A stretch of 64,000 bases of DNA from Ascaphus truei (lineage: Eukaryota > Chordata > Amphibia > Anura > Ascaphidae). Location of the stretch: contig CM071579.1 of the NCBI GenBank assembly GCA_036426205.1, positions 14,206,915-14,270,914 on the forward strand, given 5' to 3'. A program made the position numbers and the translations under genes. Below the pieces are notes generated by a model. That model was not told the origin of the DNA. It saw only the letters and a program-made list of their open reading frames with translations, and searched no databases. Below are positions 19,960 through 31,880 of this stretch, piece by piece; the first letter of the stretch is position 1; every line of letters begins with the position of its first letter.

Positions 19960-21769
19960 ACCCTGTGTTATTTAATGTGTACTTGCATACCTGCTTGTAT
20001 GTCGATATAATTATAATTAGGTGCTTGGGTGCATCCAAGCAGTGTCTCAACAATTCCATATGCATGTATCTATATAACTATGTCAGTTCTGTCTATTCTC
20101 AGTCTATTAGTTATTTGCACAAAGGCATTGGGCTTTCTAGGAGGGGGAGAGGGGGCAGTATTACTCTTACTGTACAAGTTTACATTCTTCCATTAAATTG
20201 AAATGTTGTGTCCTCCACCCTGGGTTTTCAGCTCCAGGACCCCTCAGTCCTGAATAGCCAGATCATATCTTAGTAGCAGGATTCCTGTGTGGGAGATACA
20301 CACCTATATGTATATTTGTATTCATTTATACTTCCAAATGTGTGCAGTATGTTACATAATCAGTATACACACATTAGGATACAGGGAAGAGCTTACAATC
20401 TAAGTGGTATGTTACAGAGACAGTAAAAAATGTTTACGTGTATAGTGCATAGCAAAGAGTGAGTGTATAGAAACAGTAATTTCTTATTGGCCATGGTATA
20501 TTTCATAAATAACTATCCAGCTTCCTAGGAATTGGGTTCAATGTAACTGCTGACTGGGGCTGTGCAACCAGTTAGTTAAGATGGTTTAACCTGAGTTCTA
20601 AACCTGTGTATACCGTAACTCATTCACTAGTAACTATATAACTGTAAAACTGTGTACTGCCAGTATTGCATGGCTTTGAAGCTTGTTGCTGACCCGTCCA
20701 GAAGAGATGACCCTTATTACCTGGTCCTAGTTATTGGAGAATCCACAGGTTATTCACTGGTCTGTGGCAGGTTCACTTCTATTTAACCGCTATCCCCTCT
20801 GACAGCCAAGGGGTTAATGCATTACGAATAACAGGTCTCCCCTATGAATTTGGGGTCACATTGCAGTGTTGGAGGGTTTGTGTCAGCAGCAGCAGCACTG
20901 CCTCCCTGTGTCATGCAGTGCTGAGCAGCTGTGCATGTAGGTGGTCTGTGTGAAGCTGTGTGAAGTTCAGCCAAGCAGAGGGGGAGGGGGGGGGGGTTGT
21001 TTAAAGCCCCTTGTATGGTAAAGTTATAGGAAAAAAAGGAATGCCAGCAGAAAAGTGGAAGAGGGCAGAGAAAGGAAGATATCAGCCCAGTGCAACAGTT
21101 GGATACTTATTATCACACAGTAATAACCCCTTCATTACCAGCATCCTTTTCTTGTTATGATGCCAATGTGAGACGTGCAGCACATTTTGATTTGAATAGT
21201 GTGTGAATGTTTACTGATTTGCTGCCCCAAAATTTTGCAAACCTCACAAATTGCTTTATATTTGCGCATAACTGTAGGTGCAGCTGTAACCAGGGCCAGG
21301 ACAGAATGGGTTAAATATACCATTCTTCATAGTGGGATTTACACATTTGATGTGTATTGCCTGCTTCAGCGACGATGCTTTGGGATACAGAGAATTGAAT
21401 AATACATTGGAATGATAAAATACAGAGATAAGAATGCCAGACATAAACGCACGAATAAGGGGAAGCAGATTCCTGCACAGAAGAATGTACAAGCTAAACA
21501 CTCTCGGTGATATGTACAGTATGTGTATGATATGGGGCGAGACTTAGAGAGACAGTGAGTGCATTAGGGTTTTCAGGATCTTGTCCTGTAGAATCCCAAT
21601 GGTTGATGCTATGATGGTAACCAAACTCCTGTGGTGCATAAGGAATACACCAGGATGAATGAACTGTCCGTTTTAAGACATGCTTAATGTTTTCTTTCTG
21701 TATGGCCTATCTTCATTTCAATGCAACATGACTTGTTACCACAATAAAGTCTAAAAACAAAATTCTCTT
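19960..21769. other. Mostly unique DNA
   Basis: No supported gene. About 20370-20450 contains AGAGCTTACAATCTAAGTGG followed by CAGAGACAGT, the same phrase as in the repeat at 63090-63145, so a short repeat fragment is present. A G-run lies near 20980. The rest is unrecognised. Confidence 0.5.
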
Positions 21770-21777
21770 GGTTAAAG

Positions 21778-21985
21778 CTGGGGTGCTCAACTCCAATCTT
21801 CAAGACCCCCCCCCCCCCAACAGGTCAGGTTTGAAGGATATCCCAGCTTCAGCACAGTCTTTGACTGAGCCACTGATTGAGCCACCTGTGCTGAAGCAGA
21901 GACTGATTGAGCCACCTGTGCTGAAGCAGGGATATCTTGAAAACCTGACCAGGGTGGGGGGGGGGACTGGAGTTGAGCACTCCTG
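21778..21985. mobile_element. hAT-type palindromic element, family A
   Basis: CTGGGGTGCTCAACTCCAAT at the left, TGGAGTTGAGCACTCCTG at the right, with a perfect 8-bp target duplication GGTTAAAG (21770-21777 and 21986-21993). The central TGATTGAGCCACCTGTGCTG module is present twice. This copy fixes family A as hAT. Confidence 0.92.
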
Positions 21986-21993
21986 GGTTAAAG

Positions 21994-22617
21994 AAAGCCT
22001 GTTCATGGGATGGTGCAGACACAGAGCATACTGTATATACAGCTAATAAGTTCAAGCCGATAAGCCTTGTACCGCAGCACAAGCACCGACCTCTTCCTCC
22101 AAGAGAAAGACAACTGCAGATGTTCTGCTTCCTCTTCTCCCTTCTTATCTGCAGTCCCCAGTCTGGTTTGTCTCAACCAGCCAGAAAACCGCATGTCCTG
22201 ACAAGGCCCATTTAAGCAACTCCGGCCTTGAACAGGTTAAAAGTGTCTCATATTCCGAGACAAGCATTACACAGTAAGGTTATAATGAGTAAATTAGGTG
22301 ACAAAAACCCTCAACCATGCAAAGTCCGGTAATGATGAAAAAACACATCACTGGTCACTTTTTCGCTTCCTCCCTTTTTTTTCGGGGATACCATTAAGTC
22401 TTCCACTGTTGCATTAAGCAGCTTGCAGGGCTGCACCTTCAAACTTTAATGAGACGGCTTCTGCATCTTTACCTACAGTACTTGCTTTGGCTCATAAATA
22501 TTACGTGGATTGTATTCTTTCCTTTACATTCCCAGCTGTACGACTCCAGAGATTCATTATGGATAGGTTTTTATGGTATTGTATAAATGGCTGCAGTGAG
22601 TGTTTTCCCTCTTTGGG
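21994..22617. other. No feature recognised
   Basis: Unique sequence with no supported gene or repeat. Confidence 0.45.
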
Positions 22618-22945
22618 AACACCAATACCCCATACAGAGCGTCACCCCAATACCCCATACAGAACCTCATCCCAATACTCCATACAGAACATCACCCCAA
22701 TACCCCATACAGAACGTCACCCCAATACCCCATACAGAGCATCACACAAGTACCCCAAACAGAGCGTCACCCCAATACCCAAAACAGAGCGTCACACTAG
22801 TACCCCATACAGAGCGTCACACCAATACCCCAAACAGAGCGTCACCCCAATACCCCAAACAGAGCGTCACACCAGTACCCCATACAGAGCGTCACACCAG
22901 TACCCCATACAGAGCGTCACACCAGTACCCCAAACAGAGCGTCGC
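22618..22945 (+). repeat. 25-bp minisatellite
   Basis: About 13 units of CAATACCCCATACAGAGCGT plus CACCC, with CAAACAGAGCGT and CACACCAGTACCC variants increasing towards the 3' end. Unrelated in sequence to the array at 18797. Confidence 0.95.
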
Positions 22946-23345
22946 TGTTGCTTTAAAAGTGATGCTGACGGCAGTTTATGTAGCTATTACAGTGTGTCAG
23001 ACTGAGAGATTAACACAGACTGGGTGACGCAGGAATTAGTTCATCCCTACATGCCCTGAGTGGCAGTGATGGACAGGGATGGAGAGAGACGGGGCAGTAA
23101 TGAGTTTGGGCCCTGGCGTGTTCCCGGTGGATGGATGGGGCAGTGCCCCAGATAAGTCACATCAGATGCTTCGTTGTGTTTCGCTGTCATGTACATGATG
23201 TGCTTGGGACAGGGACGTGTGATATTAATATTCACAGCATCTGCACTGTGTGGGCTTAGCTCCCGCACACTCTCAATGTGCAATTCTCCTCTGTGCTATA
23301 AAGCACATACCTGCCTGACTGTGCCTGTACGCCTGCCGCACAACA

Positions 23346-23470
23346 CTTAGATTAGATTGTAAGCTCTCTGGGGCAGGGTCTCCTTTAGCCTTATTTTGTC
23401 ATTTACCTGTTGCACTTATTTCCATTGCTTGTAGTGTACATGATTTACCTCCTATTGCAATGTTGGAAAC
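23346..23470 (+). mobile_element. SINE/LINE 3' fragment
   Basis: TTAGATTGTAAGCTCTCTGG followed by GGCAGGGTC and a decayed tail. The same phrase lies in the 3' half of the tRNA-derived SINEs in this window. The tRNA-like head is missing. Confidence 0.6.
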
Positions 23471-23496
23471 AGCTGCATACACAGCTGACACTATAT

Positions 23497-23712
23497 CAGG
23501 GCTGGGCAACTCCTGTCCTCAAGGGACCACCAACAGGTCAGGTTTTCAGGGTGTCCCTGCTTCAGTACATGTGAGGAGCCACTGATTGAGCCACTTGTGC
23601 TGAAGCAGGGACTGATTGAGCCACCTGTGCTGAAGCATGGATATTCTGAAAACCTGACCTGTTGGGAGAGGGGGGGGGGGGTTGGCTTGAGGACTGGAAT
23701 TGAGAACCCCTG
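23497..23712. mobile_element. hAT-type palindromic element, family A
   Basis: CAGGGCTGGGCAACTCCTGT ... ACTGGAATTGAGAACCCCTG. Like the copy at 21778 it has the central GACTGATTGAGCCACCTGTG module duplicated and a G-run in the right arm, so the two belong to one subfamily. Confidence 0.88.
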
Positions 23713-23817
23713 CTGTTAGGGGCAGTGCATTTAAGGGTAAAAGGGGAACTAAGGAAAACCTTTAAAAAAAAACAATCGGACAAAAATAAGTAGTTGTCAT
23801 TTTTTTTTTACATTTCC

Positions 23818-23955
23818 ATAATAAATAAAAGCTTTGAGGGGGTTTTACACTATTTACATAATATCTTTTGGTGATAAGACTGTTTGTCGGTCCTCAAAGC
23901 CCCAGGTAAATTGCTTTGTTTTGTTCTGTGTTTTCAAGGTAATTATGAAGTAGCC
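23818..23955 (+). repeat. Unclassified interspersed repeat
   Basis: Resembles 11020-11170: shared ATCTTTTGGTGATAAGACTG and GGTAATTATGAAG. Class unknown. Confidence 0.55.
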
Positions 23956-24127
23956 AGAAGGGAGTGCTCCCAGAGAAATGCGAAACATATTCATTTTTCA
24001 CAATATAATAAATAAGTAAAACTGTTACTTAACGGGACATTGAATATTGATCAGGATGTCATTACACAAATACATTTTAATTTTTTACCTGTTATATGGG
24101 ACTGCCCCTTTAAACACGTGGTATTAA

Positions 24128-24596
24128 AGCTGCAGTCCAAGCTGCACACCCCCCCCCCCCCTTTAATATGTACATCAATACAATCCTCACAATGATAAGT
24201 AATTAGCTAAGTTGCTGATCGATCCTTTCTCCTGTGATCGATCAGCAAAGATTCAGCTCGGGGGGTTCACTAAATGGCCGTCAGTGCAGCAGAAGAGGAC
24301 CAAAGATGCAGAGTTCTGTGGGGAAGATCATGTGACCAGGCAGTCACAAGATACAATTCGTTCACTGCTAGAGAGAAGGCAGGGCTCAAAAAGGGGTGTG
24401 CCAGAGCCTGTTTCAGAAGAGGAAGGGGATGTCACTTTGTAAATGGTTGTTATAGAAACAAAAAATGCTTGTTACATTATAATACATTCAAAATGTCATT
24501 CAGAGGTTTTTTTTAAATGCTACAAGTATTTTCTCATAGTACAGAACTGATTTATTTAAAAACCCACACATGTAGGACATTGCTTGGTCTGCAGCT
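24128..24596. mobile_element. TTAA-flanked MITE
   Basis: Terminal repeats AGCTGCAGTCCAAGC and GCTTGGTCTGCAGCT, each bordered by TTAA (24124-24127 and 24597-24600). TTAA targets are used by the piggyBac and Kolobok superfamilies, and both occur in amphibians. Length 469 bp. The interior contains GATCGATC palindromes near 24216-24245 and a 76-codon open frame with no transposase motif. Confidence 0.78.
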
Positions 24597-24708
24597 TTAA
24601 TTACAGCTTCACCACCTATCCTGTGTCTGCTACATGGGAAGGCACTTTGCGTCCTATTTACTAAGTGGTGCTATGCCAGAAGACACCTTACAGCCCATTC
24701 ACTTGAAG

Positions 24709-25318
24709 TCACTGCCAGGTGAACAGGGCCCTTTACCCCCCTGTGAAGACAAGTCACATACTAGGGCTGTTCTTGCTTTCCCATATTGGGCTAAAATTGC
24801 TTGGAGAATCTGCACATGTATTTTTCAATGTGACACAAATGTCCTAATGTATCTGTGTGCGTGTGCGCTATATAATCAAGGGGAACCGGCTGCGAGATGC
24901 CTACTGTAGCGTGGAACAATGTCTAATACAAGGAATCTGTCCACTCCATGTAAGCACAAGGGGTGCGAGTTATACCATCACTGTGTGCAGAGAAGTTTAG
25001 TCTCACTGCATTATACATGTGAACAGTCACTGTCCTGCCCCATAAGCAGTCACAGTCACCTCTCCCCTCCCAAGCATTCCCGGCCCTGTATTCCTGGGAG
25101 TGCATCAGTGTGCTGCATGGAGGAATGTTAATGCACCGGCCACCGTGATCCCTCACTCTGCTCCCCAGGACTACCCAGGGTGGGGTCTGCTTCTCCCAAT
25201 GCACATGTCCTCCCCCATGCTTCTCACTTTACATGAGCAATGTCCAGGGACATGTCTGCTGGAGGTGAGGAACTGCTCAGGCATGGAGTGTATACTGTAG
25301 GAGGGAGGATAAACCATA
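24709..25318 (+). repeat. Large inverted duplication, left arm (flank part)
   Basis: About 600 bases reverse-complementary to 31881-32508. For example, CTGTCCTGCCCCATAAGCAG here matches GGCAGGACAGGG read on the other strand near 32190, and CCACTCCATGTAAGCACAAG matches near 32272-32291. The arms differ by scattered substitutions and small indels. No gene is evident in either arm. Confidence 0.9.
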
Positions 25319-26140
25319 TGTCTGTGCAGAGCAATGTGTTTGCATAGCAATGTGTGCAGAGCAATCTGTAATCATAGCAGTGTGTGCAGAGCAATGTATC
25401 ATCATCACTGTGTGTGCAGAGCAATGTGTAATCATCAAGCAATGTGTAATCATCAAGCAATGTGTAATCATCGAGCAATGTGTAATCATCGCTATGTGTG
25501 CAGAGCAATGTGTAATCATTGCTGTGTGTGCAGTGCAATGTGTAATCATCGCTGTGTGTGCAGAGCAATGTGTAATCATCACTGTGTGTGCAGAGCAATG
25601 TGTAATCATCGCTGTGTGTGCAGAGCAATGTATCATCATCACTGTGTGTGCAGAGCAATGTGTAATCATCAAGCAATGTGTAATCATCGAGCAATGTGTA
25701 ATCATCGCTATGTGTGCAGAGCAATGTGTAATCATTGCTGTGTGTGCAGTGCAATGTGTAATCATCGCTGTGTGTGCAGAGCAATGTGTAATCATCACTG
25801 TGTGTGCAGAGCAATGTGTAATCATCGCTGTGTGTGCAGAGCAATGTGTAATCATCGAGCAATGTGTAATCATTGCTGTGTGTGCAGTGCAATGTGTAAT
25901 CATCGCTGTGTGTGCAGAGCAATGTGTAATCATCACTGTGTGTGCAGAGCAATGTGTAATCATCACTGTGTGTGCAGAGCAATGTGTAATCATCGCTATG
26001 TGTGCAGAGCAATGTGTAATCATCGCTGTGTGTGCAGAGCAATGTGTAATCATCGCTGTGTGTGCAGAGCAATGTGTAATCATCACTGTGTGTGCAGAGC
26101 AATGTGTAATCATCACTGTGTGTGCAGAGCAATGTGTATA
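25319..26140 (+). repeat. 30-bp satellite array with higher-order structure
   Basis: About 27 units of GCAATGTGTAATCATCGCTG followed by TGTGTGCAGA, plus short 17-18 bp units lacking the TGTGTGCAGA part. A block starting GCAATGTATCATCATC at 25391 recurs at 25625 with the same order of unit variants, which is a higher-order repeat of about 234 bp. The 30-bp period keeps several frames open (up to 329 codons on the minus strand), but these are repetitive artefacts. Confidence 0.95.
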
Positions 26141-28284
26141 TAATATACTTAGTTAAGTTATGGTGGGTAAAAAAGTGACAAAATCCCTCCACAGAAAAGA
26201 AAGCATATAGCAAATGGAAATATTACTGTGTGGTCATTTGCTTGTCTTAGACAGGTCTGCAACCCCGCCTTTCACCATTATCCCCCAGCACACAGCGCTT
26301 GCAATGAAGCAAGGGATTCTGGGAAATGACATGCAAATGAGCACACAGTGCCACCTTTTGCTTCAAAACCATTCAACATGGTTCCCCTATAGGTATATAT
26401 ATATACAAACTTAGTGTTTGGAGCAAGTTACACCCTTTTTGAAACATATCCCCCATAGTGTTGAAGCCCCCGGTCCCAGCTTCTCCATTAGTGTATGGAT
26501 GGACAGGAGGTGGACAACATAACTACCATGTCTCCCTGGGTGGCCCAATCACACGGTCACATAGCTGTTGTGAACATGTGCATACTATGTTAGGTTATTA
26601 TCTCAGGTACTTGAGAGTAGACAGTAAACACGAGGATTATTCACACTCCATGTAACACACTCGTCAGACGGAGAATAAACTCAACATCAGGGGAAGGGGA
26701 AATTCGACGGAAATAAGATGCATTGGTTTCTAGTCTTGTGAAAAAGAGACGCTGGTATCGGCGCGTGTGCTGGTGCGGAGTTTCCAGGGGAGAGCAGGCC
26801 CCGTCTGTCAGTAAATTACCATGTCACAATGTAGCAGCTAATGAAGCTCTCAGCGGCCTTGGTTTCCCCTCTTCCCACCTGTACCCAGGCGGATTCCCCA
26901 CCCCCGCTTCTCCCACAGGTGCCCCACCACGGCCCCTCTCAGGTACACATTGTTACCACAACAAACCCTGGAGAAGCGGCTCTCGCTACATCGCCTCATT
27001 AGTCGCACCTTCCCCAGGCGCCTCCATGTTTCCTCTGCTGGTCAGTGCAGTAATAATCAGTCTGAATAGCAGTGTTTTATCAGGAGAATGAGATGCTTAG
27101 TCTTGCAAGTATTGTATCTGGAGAACGAGTTGCTACCGGTCAAACATCCAATTCACCCTGGAGAAAATGTATTTATTTGTTACAAAATGCCCCCCAAAAA
27201 GTGCAGTTTTGGTGAAATAAAAGTTTTTTTCCCCCATTTTTTCACCCCAAAACTGTTCAACTTTGGACATTTTGTTAGTAGATATGTTGTCTCTTGATCC
27301 CGTTGTTAACCCATATAACCCATCTACAATAAATGGCGGAGCCACCACTACATATATAACATATGGCTGAGCAATGTCTGGGACCCTTTGTTAGGCCTAA
27401 AACAACACGCTACATGTCGGCAGAGAGATGGGTAAATACATTTGTAAAGCAATGCTTTCAGACCCCGCCAGCAGTGAAGGGGTTATAAAAATCCCATAGT
27501 CCTGAGAATTCACACGTGGACCAAACCCCAAACCTTCAGCAAGATGGCCCGAGAACATGAGAACCCTAAAATGCTCTTGTCTGGTCCGCTTCACTGCTGT
27601 ACAATGGGTAGTAGTCCGCTCTGGCAGCGAAAGGGTTACGATGGAGAGCATGGACGTTTGTATGGTGTCAGCTCTTGGGAACATCTGGATCACAAGCGGT
27701 TTAATTCAGTGTTTCCCAATGAATTCGGGAGCTGTGTATTGTGTTACTCTATCCTTGCTCTGCGAGCATTGTTAACACACATTAGACCTACTGTAGATTA
27801 CCTGGAGGCTTTGTGTTGGTGTCTGGTTTGCATAGGCAACCTCAGGCACTACGGGGGGTTGGAGGCTCCGAGATGTGTTGTGGGATTCCCAGGAACAGCC
27901 ATTGGTATTACTCTACAAACCATTTGCTTGTCAAAGAGCTTTCCATCGATCTCTCTGCACACACACTATGAAACATACAGTACACGGCAGAATGGTTTGT
28001 ACAGACGGCCTTTATTCTCCATTTCCATCCTCACCGCGTACTTGCGTTGGGAATTTATCCAGGAGTTCCTTATTGTGGAGAAATATTCATGAACAAAAAC
28101 TTTGTGTGGGGACTCGTACAGCTGATGCAGAGAGGGTCCCGGCAAACTGTAATAGCAGCAATAGAAATCAATAGTGCTCCTGGAGATGGGGGTGATCCTG
28201 TGCTACCCCAGAGAGGCACCAAGCAGAAGGAAAGTGCCCGGCGGCGCAGGGTCTGGCAAAAAGGGGGTTTCATGGCAATACCTT
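26141..28284. other. Unique spacer of the inverted duplication
   Basis: About 2.1 kb without tandem repeats. It includes an interspersed repeat at 26243-26375. The longest open frame (27544-28092, 182 codons, plus strand) has no recognised domain. No gene supported. Confidence 0.5.
26243..26375 (+). repeat. Unclassified interspersed repeat
   Basis: Shares GGGATTCTGGGAAATGACAT, then GCAAATGAGCACAC, then CTTTTGCTTC with 34035-34165. It looks like a dispersed family of about 130 bp. Confidence 0.7.
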
Positions 28285-30690
28285 ACAGATGCCACACCAT
28301 ACACAGCTATAACTACACATTGCTCTGCACACACAGCTATAACTACACATTGCTCTGCACAGACAGCTATAACTGCACATTGCTCTGCACACACAGCTAT
28401 AACTACACATTGCTGCACAGACAGCTATACTGCACATTGCTCTGCACACACAGCTCATAACTACACATGCTCTGCACACACAGCTATAACTACACATTGC
28501 TCTGCACACACAGCTATAACAACACTGCTCTGCAAAGACAGCTATAACTACACATTGCTCTGCACACAGCTAGAACTAGAACTACACATGCTCTGCACAG
28601 ACAGCTATAACTACACATTGCTCTGCACACACAGCTTAACTACACATTGCTCTGCACACAAGCTATAACTGCACATCGCTCTGCACAGACAGCTATAACT
28701 ACACATTGCTCTGCACACACAGCTATAACTGCACATTGCTCTGCACAGACAGCTATAACTGCACATTGCTCTGCACACACAGCTATAACTACACATTGCT
28801 CTGCACACACAGCTATAACTACACATTGCTCTGCACACACAGCTATAACTACACATTGCTCTGCACACACAGCTATAACTGCACATTGCTCTGCACACAC
28901 AGCTATAACTACACATTGCTCTGCACAGACAGCTATAACTCACATTGCTGCACACAGCATAAAACATGCTCTGCACACAACAGCTATAACTACACATTGC
29001 TCTGCACAGCACAGCTAAACTACACAATTGCGTCTGCACACAGACAGCTATAAATACACATTGCTCTGCACACACGCTATAACTACACATTGTCTATGCA
29101 CACACCAGCTATAACTAAACATCGCTCTGCACGACAGCTATAACTACCATGCTTGCACACACAGTAACTGACATGTCTGCACACACAGCTATAACTCAAA
29201 CATTGCTCTGCACAACCACAGCTCATAATACACCATTGCTCTGCACAGACAAGCTTATAACTACACATTGCTTCACACACAGCTAGAACTACACATTGCT
29301 CTGCACAGACAGCTATACACTACACATTGCTATGCACAACAGCTAAACTAAACACATTGCTTGCACCACACAGCTATAACTACACACCCCTCCGCTCTGC
29401 ACAGACAGCTATAAATACACATGCTCTGCACACACAGCTATAACTGCACATTGACTGCCTGCACACAAAGCGTATAACTACACATTGCTCTGCACACACA
29501 GCTAGCTAACAGCTCACATTGCTCTGCACCACACAGCATAACTACACATTGCTCTGCACACACAGCTAAACACACATTGCTCTGCGCACACAGCTAAACT
29601 ACACATGCTCTGCGCACACAGCTAAATACACATGCTCTGCACACCAGCTAAAACTACATTGATCGGCACACACAGCTATAACTACACATGTGCTCTGCAA
29701 ACAAACAGCTATAAACTGCACATTGCCTCTCACACACAGCTATAACTGGCACATTGCTCTGCACACACAGCCATAACTACACATTGCTCTGCACACACAG
29801 CTGAACTAGAATTGCTTGCGACACACCAGCTATAACTGCACATGCTCTGCACACACAGCTATAAACTACACATGCTTGACACACAGCAAACTACACATTG
29901 CTTGCCACAGACAGTTATAACTACACATTGCTCTGCACACCACAGCTAGAACTACACATCGCTCTCGCACAAGACAGCTATAACTACGATTGCTCTGCAC
30001 ACACAGCTATAACGACTACACATTGCTCTGCACACACAGCCGATAAGCTAACACTCTGCACGCTAAAACAGCTATACAAACTACACATGCCTCTGCACAC
30101 ACACAGCTATAACTAGCACATTGCTCTGCCACACATAGCTATAACTACACATGCTCTGCACACACAGCTTAAACTCACATTGCTCTGCAACACAGCTATA
30201 AAACTAACACACATTGAGCTCTGCACACACACAGCTATAACTACCACATTGCTCTGCACACACAGCTAGAACTTGACCACATGCCTGCGCACACAGGCTA
30301 GAAACTACACATTGCTCGCACACACAGCATATACACATTTGCCTCCCTGGGCTGCACACACAGCTATAACTACACATTGCTGCCACACCGCTATAACTTC
30401 ACATTGCTCGCAAACACAGCGTATAACTCACAGTGCATCTGCACACACACCAGGTAAACTACACATTGCTCTGCGCACACAGCTTATTAGAGAACTCACA
30501 TGCTTGCTCCACAGCTATAACTACACATTGCTCTGCACACACAGTGAATCGATTACACATTGCTCTGCCATCACACAGTGGATTGTTACACATGCTCTGC
30601 AACCACAAGCTAGAACATACACATTCTCTGCGCACCACAGCTAGAATAAAATGCTCTGCACCACAGCTTAGACATACCACATTGCTCTGC
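28285..30690 (+). repeat. 30-bp satellite array, CTATAACT variant
   Basis: Roughly 80 units of ACAGCTATAACTACACATTG followed by CTCTGCACAC. It is regular from 28300 to about 28930 with few faults, then heavily peppered with one- and two-base insertions and deletions to its end. It is related to the array at 25319 in reverse complement, with TATAACT in place of GATGATT. The abrupt loss of regularity inside one array looks like unpolished sequence. Confidence 0.93.
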
Positions 30691-31880
30691 ACACACATGT
30701 GATGACTACACATTGCTCTGCACACACAGTGATGATTACACATTGCTCTGCAAACACAGTATGATACACATTGCTTGCACACACAGCGATTGTACACATG
30801 CTATGCACACACAGCGATGATTATTTACACATTGCTCTGCACACACAGCGATGATTACACATTGCTCTGCACACACATAGCAATGATTACACATTGCTCT
30901 GCACACACAGTGATGATTACACATGCTTGACACACACAGCGAGAATACACATTGCTGATGTTACCACATTGTCTGCACACACATGATTTAACATTGCTCT
31001 GCGCACACTGATGATTACACATTGCTGGCGACACACAGTGATGATTACAACATGCTCTGCACACACAGTGATGATTACAACATTGCTATGCACACACAAG
31101 TGATGATTACACATGCTCATGCACAACACAGCGGATGATTACACATTGCTTCTGCACAACACAGCGATGATTACACATTGCTCTGCACACAAGATCAGCG
31201 ATTGTGTACACATTGCTGTGCAACACAGTGATGATTACACTTGCTCTGCACACACAGTGATGATTACACATCTAACTGCCACACAGCGATGATGTGAAAC
31301 ATTGCGCACCTGAACAACAATGATTACACATTGCTCGGCATGATTTGACAAGGATCTGCAAACACAGCAAAAGATGATTTACACATATGATTGCACACAC
31401 AGTGATGATACAACATTGCTCTGGCAACACAGCGATGATTACACATTGCACTGCACCACACAGCAATGATACACATTGCTCTGCACACAATCATAGCGAT
31501 GTGATTGAGACACTTACCATTGCTTCGGATTGATTACACATCATGGAATTTGATGATTACCAAACTGTGCTTGCACACACAGTGATGATGAACATTGCTT
31601 GGCACACACACAGCGATGATTACACATTGTCTGCAACCACAGTGATGATTCAACATTGTCTGCACACACAGCGATTGATTACACATTGCACCGCACACAC
31701 AGCAATGATACACATTGCTTGCACACATAGCGATGATTAACACATTGCTCGATGATTACATAATGTGCTTGATGATCACACATTGCTTGATGATTAAACA
31801 TTGCTCTGGCACACACAGTGATGATGTGGAAACATTGCTCTGCACACACTTGCTATGATTACAGATTGCTCTGCCCACAA
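30690..31880 (-). repeat. 30-bp satellite array, GATGATT variant (right arm)
   Basis: Units of CACAGCGATGATTACACATT plus GCTCTGCACA, the reverse complement of the array at 25319-26140, including short TTGCTTGATGATTA units near 31745-31800 that mirror the short units at 25432-25485. It is rich in small indels throughout. Confidence 0.93.

Noticed and set aside
23970..24000. Another hairpin-CGAAAC hammerhead-like motif
   Set aside because: GGGAGTGCTCCC and GCGAAACA are present, but spacing is wrong and helix I partners are missing.
24212..24442. A 76-codon frame as a transposase remnant
   Set aside because: It lies in a TTAA-flanked MITE but shows no acidic catalytic pattern or zinc-finger signature.
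25319..26140. CRISPR array
   Set aside because: Units are tandem with no unique spacers, and the surrounding sequence is eukaryotic.
25224..26213. Long open frames (up to 329 codons, DDYTLLCTHS and CVIIAVCAEQ repeats) on both strands
   Set aside because: They arise because a 30-bp satellite is divisible by three; every open frame simply repeats the unit and both strands are open at once.
27544..28092. A 182-codon plus-strand frame
   Set aside because: No domain or signal recognised, and another frame is open over part of it.
28047..31129. Open frames with MCSYSCVCRA and THCSAHTAIT repeats
   Set aside because: Same 30-bp satellite family; the frames shift at each indel and have no independent start or domain.
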